From Candidatus Omnitrophota bacterium (GTDB lineage Bacteria; Omnitrophota; Gorgyraeia; Gygaellales; Profunditerraquicolaceae), in contig JAFGET010000012.1 in assembly GCA_016931435.1 (NCBI GenBank), positions 1-8,009 of the forward strand: a DNA stretch of 8,009 bases, written 5' to 3'. A program made the translations under genes and the position numbers. The stretch's first letter is position 1. Every line of letters begins with the position of its first letter. Below the pieces are notes generated by a model. The model had not been told where the DNA came from. It ran no database searches and saw only the letters and a list, made by a program, of their open reading frames with translations. This document shows positions 1-6,257 of the stretch, piece by piece.

Positions 1-103
1 AAAATAAAAACCCATCCCCATTATAATAGTAAGAAATATACTTATCTGCTTTATTTTATTCATCTTATGAAATTATTTATTAATTCACACTTATAATCTG
101 CCC
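1..103. other. AT-rich non-coding stretch at the left edge
   Basis: I see no open frame, RNA gene or convincing promoter here. Two TATAAT hexamers occur but neither has an acceptable -35 at the right distance. The stretch probably separates the secretin operon from whatever lies beyond the left edge. Confidence 0.5.
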
Positions 104-138
104 TCATCCGCCTGCGGCGGATTTCCGTAAGTTGTGGC
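104..138. repeat. 35-bp direct repeat, copy 1
   Basis: Identical over 35 bp to 255-289. It contains the small palindrome ATCCGCC-TGC-GGCGGAT followed by TTCCGTAAGTTGTGGC. It marks the distal end of the intergenic element. Confidence 0.9.
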
Positions 139-149
139 TAATATTCTAA

Positions 150-231
150 TACATTACCTCATCCCAAAAATTACTTTGTAATTTTCGGGATGGCTCCAAA
201 ATCTTGTTGAGATTTTCTCGCATGTAATGTA
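150..231. repeat. Nested double-hairpin structure between the direct repeats
   Basis: An outer stem pairs 150-157 with 224-231 (TACATTAC/GTAATGTA). Inside are two further hairpins. One is 160-174 with 178-192, a 15-bp stem with a 3-nt loop whose single mismatch becomes a G-U pair in minus-strand RNA. The other is 198-204 with 210-216 (AAAATCT/AGATTTT). This makes a three-way-junction shape. No U-tract follows, so it is not a standard terminator. It may be a REP- or MITE-like extragenic element. Confidence 0.7.
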
Positions 232-238
232 TAAATTC

Positions 239-290
239 GGCCTAACAACTTACGTCATCCGCCTGCGGCGGATTTCCGTAAGTTGTGGCC
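239..290 (-). repeat. Long hairpin just after the secretin stop codon
   Basis: In minus-strand RNA, GGCC-a-CAACTTACG pairs with CGTAAGTTG-tta-GGCC, and the inner part folds as ATCCGCC-GCA-GGCGGAT. The stem begins four bases past the TAA. It is followed by CGAATTTATAC rather than a U-run, so it would be expected to protect the mRNA 3' end or mark a factor-dependent stop more than to terminate by itself. Confidence 0.6.
255..289. repeat. 35-bp direct repeat, copy 2
   Basis: Identical over 35 bp to 104-138. It forms part of the hairpin that directly follows the secretin stop codon. Confidence 0.9.
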
Positions 291-294
291 TCAT

Positions 295-2196
295 TTAATT
301 ATATCCTTTAAAGCCCTTAGGGACAAGTATCTTTTCTTTATAGCCGCCCGAAGGCTTAGTGATAGGCTCGGGAGCCGCTTCTTCTCCGAAACCTTTGCTA
401 TAAGGCTTTAACCCCTTATGTATAAAGTCGTCCATTTCCATAGAAGACACCTCAGGGACAAACTCTTCGGGCATTTCCGGTTTAAAAACATCGAATTTCT
501 TCGCCGGCTTTACCCCGAATCTCTCATTTTCCTTGTCTTTTACGGTGATAAATTTATCGCCTTCGCAAATGACCGGGGTCAGCATTATCAATAATTCCGT
601 GCGCGCGGTACTTTGGGTCTTTGAGCGGAAGAAGAACCCCAATAAAGGGATCTTGCCTAAAATAGGTACCTGCTCTGAGCTTTCTGTTTTTTCTTCCCTG
701 CCCAAGCCTCCGATAAGTACGGTCGTCCCATCCTTAGCAATAATAGTCGTCTCAGCCATTGAGGTGTCGATTATCGGCACGACATTACCGCTTGAGGTAT
801 TGACGTTTCCCACTACGCTTGAGATCTCCGGCTTTACCTTTAGGGTTACATAACCTTCTTCATTTATCAGGGGCGTCAAAGATAATTTTACGCCGACGTC
901 CACATAGGTGACCTGTTCTGCGGTAGTCGTGGTTGTAGCGCCTGTGGTAACGGTAGTAGTGATATACGCGCGTTTTTCACCTACTAAGATGTTCGCTTCT
1001 TCATTATTGATTACCGTAAGCGTAGGGCTTGAAATGATCTTTGTCTTGCCTAGGGTCTGCAGGTACTTTATCATCACGTCAAAATCGCGTTTTTTATCTA
1101 TCATGCCTATATGCATTTCCTGCCCCGGCACTACCTTTTTACCGGAATAAAAATCGGTAGTTGTCCCGGAAAAAGGATAAGCCCCGGCCTTACTGCCGTC
1201 TAATGAAGCGGCGTCTAAAAAACTCATCCTTGACTGCCAGCCGGTAGCGGTATCCGCCGCGGCCGAAGACTGTATCAGGCTGAAAGGATATGACCCCAAG
1301 TACGCTGTTCCGTATTTCCTCGCTATATCAAACAGGCCTTCCCACTCGACCCCCTGGTCCAGCTGGTTAGAAAGCCTGATCTTGATGATCTTTGTCTCGA
1401 TCATTACTGCTTGCGTCTTTTTATCAAGCCTGGAAATTATCTTTGCGATATCATCCATTCTTTCGGGAAGAGCCTGGACCATAACCTGGTTAGTGCGGTC
1501 ATAAGCCTTTATGGAACCCGCTTTTTTTGCGTCTAGCTGCGGCTTAAGCTGCGTTTCTATATCTTTTGCTTTGGCGTATTGCAGGTCAAATACCCTGATG
1601 CTTACTTTCTGCTCCAAAGTCTCCAGTGCTTTCTTTGCTTCTTCGATCTTTTCCGGTAGGTCCATCATCATCACCGTTCCGGATTCAGCGTCTACCAGGA
1701 GCCTGCCGATATCGCTTTTTATCGCATCCAGAAGATTAAAAGTCGGCTCGGGGATAGCGTATTTAAGTCGGAACATTTCTACTTTACGCTTATCTGAAAA
1801 ACTTTTTCCGAAAAGCGCCTTATATTCAGCTTCGGTCATAACATGATAGATATTGCCTTTTTTTTGATAAGCCAGATTATTAGAACGCAGCATAATATCT
1901 ATCACGTCTTTAGTGGGGATATTCTCTACCGTCAAAGTAACCCTTCCTGCTACTTTTTGGGTAGGTACTATACTTAAGCCGGTCTTTAAGGAAAAGAACT
2001 TAAGCGCTTCTATTATATCGATATTGCGCAAGGTCAGCGAGATCTTACGTTCCTCGATATCCGCAAGCGCTGAGGCCTGGCTATCCTTATTATCATCGGC
2101 AGCCATTTCCCCGGCGAGATCGGATTCTTTCGCGCTCAATCTTAGATTAAGGAATAAAAAAGAAAAAGAGAAGATGATTATTAGGGCTTTTTTCAT
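295..2196 (-). CDS. Outer-membrane secretin (GspD/PilQ/MshL superfamily)
   Basis: Predicted multimeric outer-membrane channel, 633 residues. A Sec signal peptide (MKKALIIIFSFSFLFLNLRLSA) is followed by an acidic linker. An N0/STN-type domain (about 52-122) contains ISLTLRNIDIIEALKFFSLKTGLSIV. Two small ring-type modules follow: FRLKYA at 142-147 and FDLQYA at 203-208, to about 258. The secretin core (about 263-542) shows a Thr-rich gate loop (412-426), VDVGVKLSLTP (432-442) and the hallmark GGLGREEKTESSEQVPILGKIPLLGFFF. It ends LLIMLTPVI. There are no AMIN domains, as in GspD/MshL rather than many PilQ proteins. A C-terminal tail of about 90 residues, rich in Lys, Gly, Pro and Glu, extends past the core and could bind a pilotin or wall partner. 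The start lies 4 bp after the previous stop, without a strong Shine-Dalgarno, which suggests coupled translation. Confidence 0.95.
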   Translation of the reverse strand: MKKALIIIFSFSFLFLNLRLSAKESDLAGEMAADDNKDSQASALADIEERKISLTLRNIDIIEALKFFSLKTGLSIVPTQKVAGRVTLTVENIPTKDVIDIMLRSNNLAYQKKGNIYHVMTEAEYKALFGKSFSDKRKVEMFRLKYAIPEPTFNLLDAIKSDIGRLLVDAESGTVMMMDLPEKIEEAKKALETLEQKVSIRVFDLQYAKAKDIETQLKPQLDAKKAGSIKAYDRTNQVMVQALPERMDDIAKIISRLDKKTQAVMIETKIIKIRLSNQLDQGVEWEGLFDIARKYGTAYLGSYPFSLIQSSAAADTATGWQSRMSFLDAASLDGSKAGAYPFSGTTTDFYSGKKVVPGQEMHIGMIDKKRDFDVMIKYLQTLGKTKIISSPTLTVINNEEANILVGEKRAYITTTVTTGATTTTTAEQVTYVDVGVKLSLTPLINEEGYVTLKVKPEISSVVGNVNTSSGNVVPIIDTSMAETTIIAKDGTTVLIGGLGREEKTESSEQVPILGKIPLLGFFFRSKTQSTARTELLIMLTPVICEGDKFITVKDKENERFGVKPAKKFDVFKPEMPEEFVPEVSSMEMDDFIHKGLKPYSKGFGEEAAPEPITKPSGGYKEKILVPKGFKGYN

Positions 2197-2200
2197 CTTT

Positions 2201-2893
2201 TTACTTTAATTCGATCTCTTCTCCCAAGTAACTTAAGACTACTTTATCGCGGAAGACCGCCTCTAGCTTTATAGAATTATTTATAAGTTGCCCTTTTTTT
2301 AAAAAAAATGTCTTTTTGCTCTCCATGTCTTCGATCATCACATCCGGGTCATCCGACCATGATATCCCCACTAATTTCAGGCTCTTTGTAGCTTCGCCGA
2401 TCGTAGAAAATGGGGTCTTGCTGGCTTTCTCTTCCGATCTAGTGACTCTTATTTTGAATATATTTCTTTCCCTGGCCTTTTCCAGATAATATGAAGTAGC
2501 TTTCAATAATGATACTGCCAACATGCCTGAAGGCTTGGTATCGCAATTGGATTTTAACTCTAAGTTCATGGCCTCTTTAAAATAAACTGCTGAATAAGGA
2601 ACGCTAAAAACCAGGTAACCTGCCAAAAATACTACGCAAAACCTCAGGCCATTATTTGCTAATTTAAGGTCTGCGCCGTAAGCGCCCTTGACCTTAAAGT
2701 CTTTTTTTACTCTGCCTTTAAAAAAAGCAAACCTTCCCTTAAAGGCGTCGGCTGAAAATAAACTTTGGGCCTTACGTTTCGCTACCGCCGCATGAAGGGG
2801 GCTTTTTACGCCACCCGGCGCGCCCTTGTCTTCCTTTTCCTCGATTAACTTAAGTAACTGCTGCTCGGGTGTAAGTGGTTTTTCTTCTGCCAT
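2201..2893 (-). CDS. Bitopic inner-membrane protein, GspC/PilP-like
   Basis: Predicted connector between the inner-membrane machinery and the secretin. In 230 residues it has a charged cytoplasmic N-terminal tail of about 82 residues beginning MAEEKPLTPEQQLLKLIEEK, one membrane span (about 83-105) and a periplasmic part. The sequence after the span contains EKARERNIFK, like the segment found just after the span in GspC proteins. Residues 171-230 read as an HR-domain-like beta module: LKLVGIS, then D-V-M-I-E-D, FFLKKGQLI, and KVVLSYLGEEIELK. This is the repeated strand pattern of GspC HR and PilP domains, which bind the secretin N0 domain. There is no lipobox, unlike PilP lipoproteins, so GspC is the closer model. 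The long cytoplasmic tail is larger than usual. It lies 4 bp upstream of the secretin gene, the classic GspC-GspD adjacency. No strong Shine-Dalgarno is seen before the ATG. Confidence 0.75.
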   Translation of the reverse strand: MAEEKPLTPEQQLLKLIEEKEDKGAPGGVKSPLHAAVAKRKAQSLFSADAFKGRFAFFKGRVKKDFKVKGAYGADLKLANNGLRFCVVFLAGYLVFSVPYSAVYFKEAMNLELKSNCDTKPSGMLAVSLLKATSYYLEKARERNIFKIRVTRSEEKASKTPFSTIGEATKSLKLVGISWSDDPDVMIEDMESKKTFFLKKGQLINNSIKLEAVFRDKVVLSYLGEEIELK

Positions 2894-2908
2894 GCTATAA
2901 ACAAAAAA

Positions 2909-4339
2909 TCAATTTTTATTTTTTTCCGCGCGCAATAAAGCTAGTTCCATAGAGATATTGGATAACTTATCTTCAAGAGCGGCTTTTGAAGCATTTAATT
3001 TTTCAAGTTCCCGCTCGATATTACCGCGTGATTCTTCTGAAACAGCCAATTCAGCCTTAAGCGAATCCAGCTTAAGCTTCATTCCTTCTAATTCAGAATT
3101 TATTTTCAACATACCTTCTTCTTTTTCTTTCATGGCGATAAGAAGCGTGCCTCTTTCATTACTGTTCTTTATCAAAACTTCATTTACCCGGGCAAGTTCA
3201 TTTTTAGCGCTTTTTAATTCCGATTCTTTTTTATTGATGATCTCGGAAAGCATACCATAATCTTCCTTCAGGCTGTCCCGCGATTGAGACAGATCTTTTA
3301 TCTGCGCCTGGAGCTGGCCGATACGCCTCTCATTGCCGTCTCTTAATACCTTAAGTTCTTCAAGCTCAAGGCTAAGGCTTTTTTTCGCAGTAAGTAATCC
3401 CGCTAACTCTTCTTTGATGGCGGCGTTTTCTTTCTGGCTTTTGCCTAATCTGTATTCTAGATCATCGACTTTTTTATTCAGGGATACGTTCGCGCTCTCC
3501 TGCGATCTAAGTTCTGACTTCAGCGTCTTTAAGCTTTCTTCTAATTGTAATTTCTCCTGCCTGAATACGGAAGCTTGTTTTTCCAGGTAAGAATTAACGC
3601 CCGTAAGCTCAGTCACTCTTTTATTAGCTTCGGAAAGCCTTAGATCTACGCCGGCTATGCCTTCTGCTAATTCTTTCCTTAAGCCTATATTCGCCTCTGA
3701 TGTCGCTTTAAACCTTTCTTTTAGATCGCGGTTCTCATCTTCTAGTTTTAATACCATGCCTACTAATTCATATTCTTTCTGCGAAAGCTGGGCCCTCAAG
3801 TTACCGATGCTGGATTCAAACTCAATTTTCAGCTTATTATTATCGGCAACCGCCTTTTCCAGGCCTGTCTTTAAGCTGAGGTTATCTCCATTTAATCTTG
3901 CGATCTCCTTTTCTTTAGAATCCAATAAAACAGACATCTGGCTTAAGCTCTCCTGCTGGGAATCCCTTTGTTCTTGCAGGCTTTTCATGTAATCCTTTAA
4001 TCGCATCAAGCTTGATTCGGTATCACGCCTCTTACCCTCTAAAGGCGCCGAGGAAACAAAAGATCCACCCGGTACAGGTTTTTCTGCGCCGGATAATTTA
4101 GGCCTTCTGTAAGCGTCCATATCGCTTCTTGACTTAAGGATTGCTTTAAGCTTATTGTTTAATTCGCTGTTGATCTGGCCTAATTCATTGAGTTTCTGCA
4201 ATAAGCTGTTTCTTTCGCTCTTGTAGATCTGGTTCAAGCCTAAGCTTAAAACCAGGCTAAAAATAAGCAGTGCGGGCAAAATGTAAAATTTAAAGCTTAC
4301 GGCGCCTTCTTTATTTTTTTTAAAATTAAGATTAAGCAT
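2909..4339 (-). CDS. Membrane-anchored long coiled-coil protein of unknown function
   Basis: A 476-residue protein I do not recognise as a named family. Residues 1-15 are short and basic. Residues 16-35 form one hydrophobic span (FKFYILPALLIFSLVLSLGL), followed by a first helical stretch (about 38-76). A proline/glycine-containing linker (78-104, prolines 80, 88, 90 and 99) leads to about 370 residues of Leu/Glu/Lys/Ser-rich heptad-like sequence with no proline and no cysteine. The positive charges before the span suggest an N-in orientation with the coil in the periplasm. AAAGGA lies 7 nt before the ATG; the gaps to both neighbours are 15 bp. Between an ExeA/MshM-type ATPase and a GspC/PilP-like protein, it may be a periplasmic scaffold linking inner-membrane parts to the secretin or cell wall. 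That is inference; coiled-coil similarity alone would be misleading. Confidence 0.75.
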   Translation of the reverse strand: MLNLNFKKNKEGAVSFKFYILPALLIFSLVLSLGLNQIYKSERNSLLQKLNELGQINSELNNKLKAILKSRSDMDAYRRPKLSGAEKPVPGGSFVSSAPLEGKRRDTESSLMRLKDYMKSLQEQRDSQQESLSQMSVLLDSKEKEIARLNGDNLSLKTGLEKAVADNNKLKIEFESSIGNLRAQLSQKEYELVGMVLKLEDENRDLKERFKATSEANIGLRKELAEGIAGVDLRLSEANKRVTELTGVNSYLEKQASVFRQEKLQLEESLKTLKSELRSQESANVSLNKKVDDLEYRLGKSQKENAAIKEELAGLLTAKKSLSLELEELKVLRDGNERRIGQLQAQIKDLSQSRDSLKEDYGMLSEIINKKESELKSAKNELARVNEVLIKNSNERGTLLIAMKEKEEGMLKINSELEGMKLKLDSLKAELAVSEESRGNIERELEKLNASKAALEDKLSNISMELALLRAEKNKN

Positions 4340-4354
4340 ATTCTCGTCCTTTTT

Positions 4355-5224
4355 TTAAAAACTGTTCTTCTGGAGTAAAAGGTCCTTCCTGTTCCATCCT
4401 AACTTTATCTCTTCTTCTATTAATTCCCTGATGATCTCTACATCCACGATGAATTTATTCCTCAGTACCAGATTTTTTAGCGACTTGTGGCAAAGCAGCG
4501 TGATTTGCCTTGGATAGCCGCGGCTATACTGGTGTATCTCTTTGACCGCATCATCCATAAAAAGCTGCATATTGGCCTTATAACCCGCCTGGCGTATCCT
4601 GAAATTTATCATTTCTTTTGTCTCGTAAAAATCCAGCGGATTCAAAGTATATTTAAAGCTTATCCGGTCAAAGAAGTTGGTGATATTCATTATCTTTGAA
4701 TGCAGCTCAAGCTGCCCCAAAAGGATCAGCTGCAGGAGTTTGTATTCGTTTGTTTCGTAATTTAAGAGGACTCTTAAGATCTCCAGGGAACTCTCATTGA
4801 GTTTTTGAGCCTCGTCAATAATAAGGGTAACGGTCTTATTTTCCGTCACGCCCTTTTGAAAAAGAAACCTCTCTATAGCCCCCCTCAGGTCTAAAATTGT
4901 GGGGTTATTCAAAGAGACAGTGTTAATATCAAAATTCTTGACAAGATATGATAAAAATATAAATTCGTTTTCAAAAGAAGGGTCGAGCACGATATTAAAA
5001 ACGAAATCGTCCCTAAGCTTCAACTCCTGTATGAGCTTTCGCGAAAGCGAAGTCTTGCCCGTGCCTACGTCTCCCAGGATTACAGATAGCCCTCTTTTAA
5101 GCCTTACCTCTATTAATATATTGGTAAGGGCAGTCTCATGCTCTTTGGATAGATAGAAAAAAGCAGGGTCAGGGCTTGTAGAAAACGGTTCTTTTTCAAA
5201 TCCTAACAACTTGAAATAGCTCAT
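4355..5224 (-). CDS. AAA ATPase of the MshM/ExeA (GspA) family
   Basis: Predicted cytoplasmic ATPase, 289 residues, of the family that helps secretins assemble (ExeA/GspA) or serves MSHA-type pili (MshM). The N-terminal MSYFKLLGFEKEPFSTSPDPAFFYLS is the family signature. Walker A is GDVGTGKTS (51-59), Walker B is TLIIDEAQ (133-140), a sensor-1-like strand is LQLILLGQ (164-171), a candidate arginine finger is R187 in DRISFKYTLNPL, and RGYPRQIT (235-242) is a sensor-2 region. It ends soon after the AAA lid, so the membrane span and peptidoglycan-binding domain of full ExeA are absent and its length fits MshM. AGGA stands 7 nt before the ATG; the gap to the MerR-like gene is 26 bp. The next two genes encode membrane proteins that could supply the missing periplasmic reach. 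Confidence 0.9.
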   Translation of the reverse strand: MSYFKLLGFEKEPFSTSPDPAFFYLSKEHETALTNILIEVRLKRGLSVILGDVGTGKTSLSRKLIQELKLRDDFVFNIVLDPSFENEFIFLSYLVKNFDINTVSLNNPTILDLRGAIERFLFQKGVTENKTVTLIIDEAQKLNESSLEILRVLLNYETNEYKLLQLILLGQLELHSKIMNITNFFDRISFKYTLNPLDFYETKEMINFRIRQAGYKANMQLFMDDAVKEIHQYSRGYPRQITLLCHKSLKNLVLRNKFIVDVEIIRELIEEEIKLGWNRKDLLLQKNSF

Positions 5225-5250
5225 CTTACATTCCTGTTATAAAGTACAAA

Positions 5251-5502
5251 TTATATACCTAAAAGCTTTTTTCTAATCAACCTTAAAGAATAACCTTCGC
5301 CCATCAATGCCCTGATCTGCTTGAGCCTTTTGCCTACCAGGCCCCTGTCGTAAAGCCTGACATTGCCTTCTTTGAACAAAACCGGCAATAACCCAAAATC
5401 CGTATAATGGTTCACGGTCTGGTAAGAAAGCTTGTACTTAGTGATTATATCTTTGGCGGTGATGGAGGCGGGGTTTTTAAGGTTTTTCATTTTCTTGCTC
5501 AT
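5251..5502 (-). CDS. Small MerR-type helix-turn-helix regulator
   Basis: Predicted cytoplasmic DNA-binding protein of 83 residues, consisting of little more than the MerR-type winged HTH. From the chosen start, residues 13-40 (SITAKDIITKYKLSYQTVNHYTDFGLLPV) form the HTH with the family's Y-T-x-x-G-L-L-P pattern. Residues 46-53 (GNVRLYDR) are the wing, and LKQIRALMGEGYSLRLIRKKL is the second helical pair. There is no effector-binding domain or dimerisation coiled coil, so it is much shorter than sensory MerR proteins. The open frame extends to an ATG at 5598, but that codon lies between the -35 and -10 elements and cannot be on the transcript. The 5502 ATG has AAAGGA six bases ahead. As first gene of the secretin operon it probably regulates that operon, and the promoter dyad is its likeliest target. 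The ligand or signal is unknown. Confidence 0.8.
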   Translation of the reverse strand: MSKKMKNLKNPASITAKDIITKYKLSYQTVNHYTDFGLLPVLFKEGNVRLYDRGLVGKRLKQIRALMGEGYSLRLIRKKLLGI

Positions 5503-5508
5503 CATTTT

Positions 5509-5514
5509 TCCTTT
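5509..5514 (-). promoter_or_regulatory. Ribosome binding site that fixes the MerR-like start
   Basis: AAAGGA on the minus strand precedes two adjacent ATG codons (5505 and 5502), with 3 and 6 nt of spacing. It favours the second ATG. It also argues against the upstream ATG at 5598, which lies within the promoter. Confidence 0.7.
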
Positions 5515-5579
5515 CGGTGAAAAACACTTAAGAGAACTAATGTATTTATTATGAATTACTGTACTTATGGTAAGTGTCA

Positions 5580-5608
5580 TATATACCATATAAATCATTA
5601 TATGTCAA
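5580..5608 (-). promoter_or_regulatory. Sigma70-type promoter of the regulator-ATPase-secretin operon
   Basis: On the minus strand a perfect TTGACA (-35, 5608-5603) is separated by exactly 17 bp from TATATA (-10, 5585-5580). A TGG triplet directly before the -10 gives an extended -10. Transcription would start near 5573, leaving a leader of about 70 nt before the MerR-like start codon. It directs transcription into five closely spaced genes. It is the best promoter match I found in the window. Confidence 0.75.
5587..5604. promoter_or_regulatory. 18-bp dyad in the promoter spacer, candidate operator
   Basis: CATATAA-ATCA-TTATATG is a perfect 7-4-7 inverted repeat that fills the spacer between the -10 and -35 elements and overlaps two bases of the -35. 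MerR-family proteins characteristically bind dyads in this position, and the first gene of the operon encodes a small MerR-type protein. Autoregulation is therefore an attractive inference. The sequence is AT-only apart from three G/C bases, so chance symmetry is possible. Confidence 0.45.
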
Positions 5609-5610
5609 GG

Positions 5611-5641
5611 AAAAAATTCAACCTAAGCCCGGCGGTGTGAA
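5611..5641 (-). terminator. Candidate intrinsic terminator after the pilin array
   Basis: Read on the minus strand, TTCA-c-ACC pairs with GGT-TGAA around a 10-nt loop (arms 5634-5641 and 5617-5623, with one bulged C). The stem is followed at once by six U residues (5616-5611). It lies 26 bp past the last pilin stop and just upstream of the promoter of the next operon, where a terminator would be expected. The seven-pair stem is short and bulged, so termination may be partial. Confidence 0.5.
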
Positions 5642-5666
5642 CTGTAAAAATTAAGGAATGAGTGGT

Positions 5667-6257
5667 CTAATTAATGGATACTGCGGGCATTTCAATGCGG
5701 TTATTCATATCTACTTGCGGGTTCCTGATCTCTTCTCCGCAAGTGCCAAGCGATGGATCCCAGCAGGCTGAAGCATTGACTTCGATATAATTATTTGTAT
5801 CGGAATAAGAAGGCATAAATGTTTCGATATTGGAAGCGACCACTTCTTTCGAGGAAAATTCATCGACGTAATTTTTATAATAATAAACGGTATGGCTGCT
5901 TGAATTAAAACTGTAGGAGATATTATAGTCTGCGCTATCGCGCATGCCCAGAAGATCGGGGTCGGTGGCGCTTAGATTATCGATAAAAACCGTTATCCTG
6001 CAGTCGCCTCCTGAACAAGGAGAAGGGTCCAGGACCACGGTCTCGCTTGAAAGGCCGATGGCGTGATTGATATTTCTTGCCATGTGTTCCAATAGATAAG
6101 ACAGGTCGTTCTGCAGCCTCGTGCGTTGGTCGGTTGTCCTAAGATGCCTTCGGCTGAAGGTCTCGATACTGGAAAGCCCGACCACTAAAATGCCCAAAAG
6201 GATTACGGCGATGATAAGCTCAAGGAGGGTGGTAGCCTTATTAGAATGTGGTCTCAT
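5667..6257 (-). CDS. Minor prepilin, PilW/GspJ-like
   Basis: Predicted minor pilin, 196 residues, the largest pilin-like protein here, as PilW/GspJ proteins usually are. The N-terminus reads MRPHSNKA/TTLLE, with Ala at -1, Thr at +1 and Glu at +5 (E13). A hydrophobic helix runs to about residue 29. The spine RLQNDLSYLLEHMARNINHAIG is typical of PilW/GspJ, as is the later VVASNIETFMPSY strand pattern. Two cysteine pairs are visible (C81/C86 and C165/C173). The ATG at 6257 lies inside the end of the preceding gene (17-bp overlap), which suggests translational coupling. It is the last gene of the pilin array; a possible terminator follows 26 bp after its TAG stop. No GspK-like gene follows. Confidence 0.82.
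   Translation of the reverse strand: MRPHSNKATTLLELIIAVILLGILVVGLSSIETFSRRHLRTTDQRTRLQNDLSYLLEHMARNINHAIGLSSETVVLDPSPCSGGDCRITVFIDNLSATDPDLLGMRDSADYNISYSFNSSSHTVYYYKNYVDEFSSKEVVASNIETFMPSYSDTNNYIEVNASACWDPSLGTCGEEIRNPQVDMNNRIEMPAVSIN

Noticed and set aside
20..97. TATAAT hexamers as promoters near the left edge
   Set aside because: No acceptable -35 lies 16-18 bp upstream on either strand, and the stretch is AT-rich enough for such hexamers to occur by chance.
160..192. The 15-bp hairpin in the intergenic element as an intrinsic terminator
   Set aside because: Neither strand has a U-run after the stem; it is better explained as part of the nested repeat structure.
104..290. CRISPR array
   Set aside because: There are only two repeat copies, 116 bp apart, and the sequence between them is itself palindromic, not a spacer; no cas genes are near.
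908..980. Threonine-rich codon run in the secretin gene as a tandem repeat or slippage site
   Set aside because: The codons vary and the run lies at the gate-loop position where secretins are commonly Thr/Ser/Gly rich, so it is ordinary protein sequence.
533..4699. Plus-strand open frames opposite the secretin, coiled-coil and ATPase genes
   Set aside because: They are antisense shadows of strongly supported minus-strand genes, show low-complexity Ser/Leu-rich or valine-rich translations, and have no recognisable domain.
4899..5156. Plus-strand open frame opposite the ATPase N-terminal half
   Set aside because: It is antisense to the Walker A region of a clear AAA protein and has no family features.
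5524..5577. Inverted repeat ACACTTA / TAAGTGT in the MerR-like leader as a riboswitch-like stem
   Set aside because: The arms are only 7 bp and 40 nt apart, and the outer arm straddles the predicted transcription start, so it would not be fully in the RNA.
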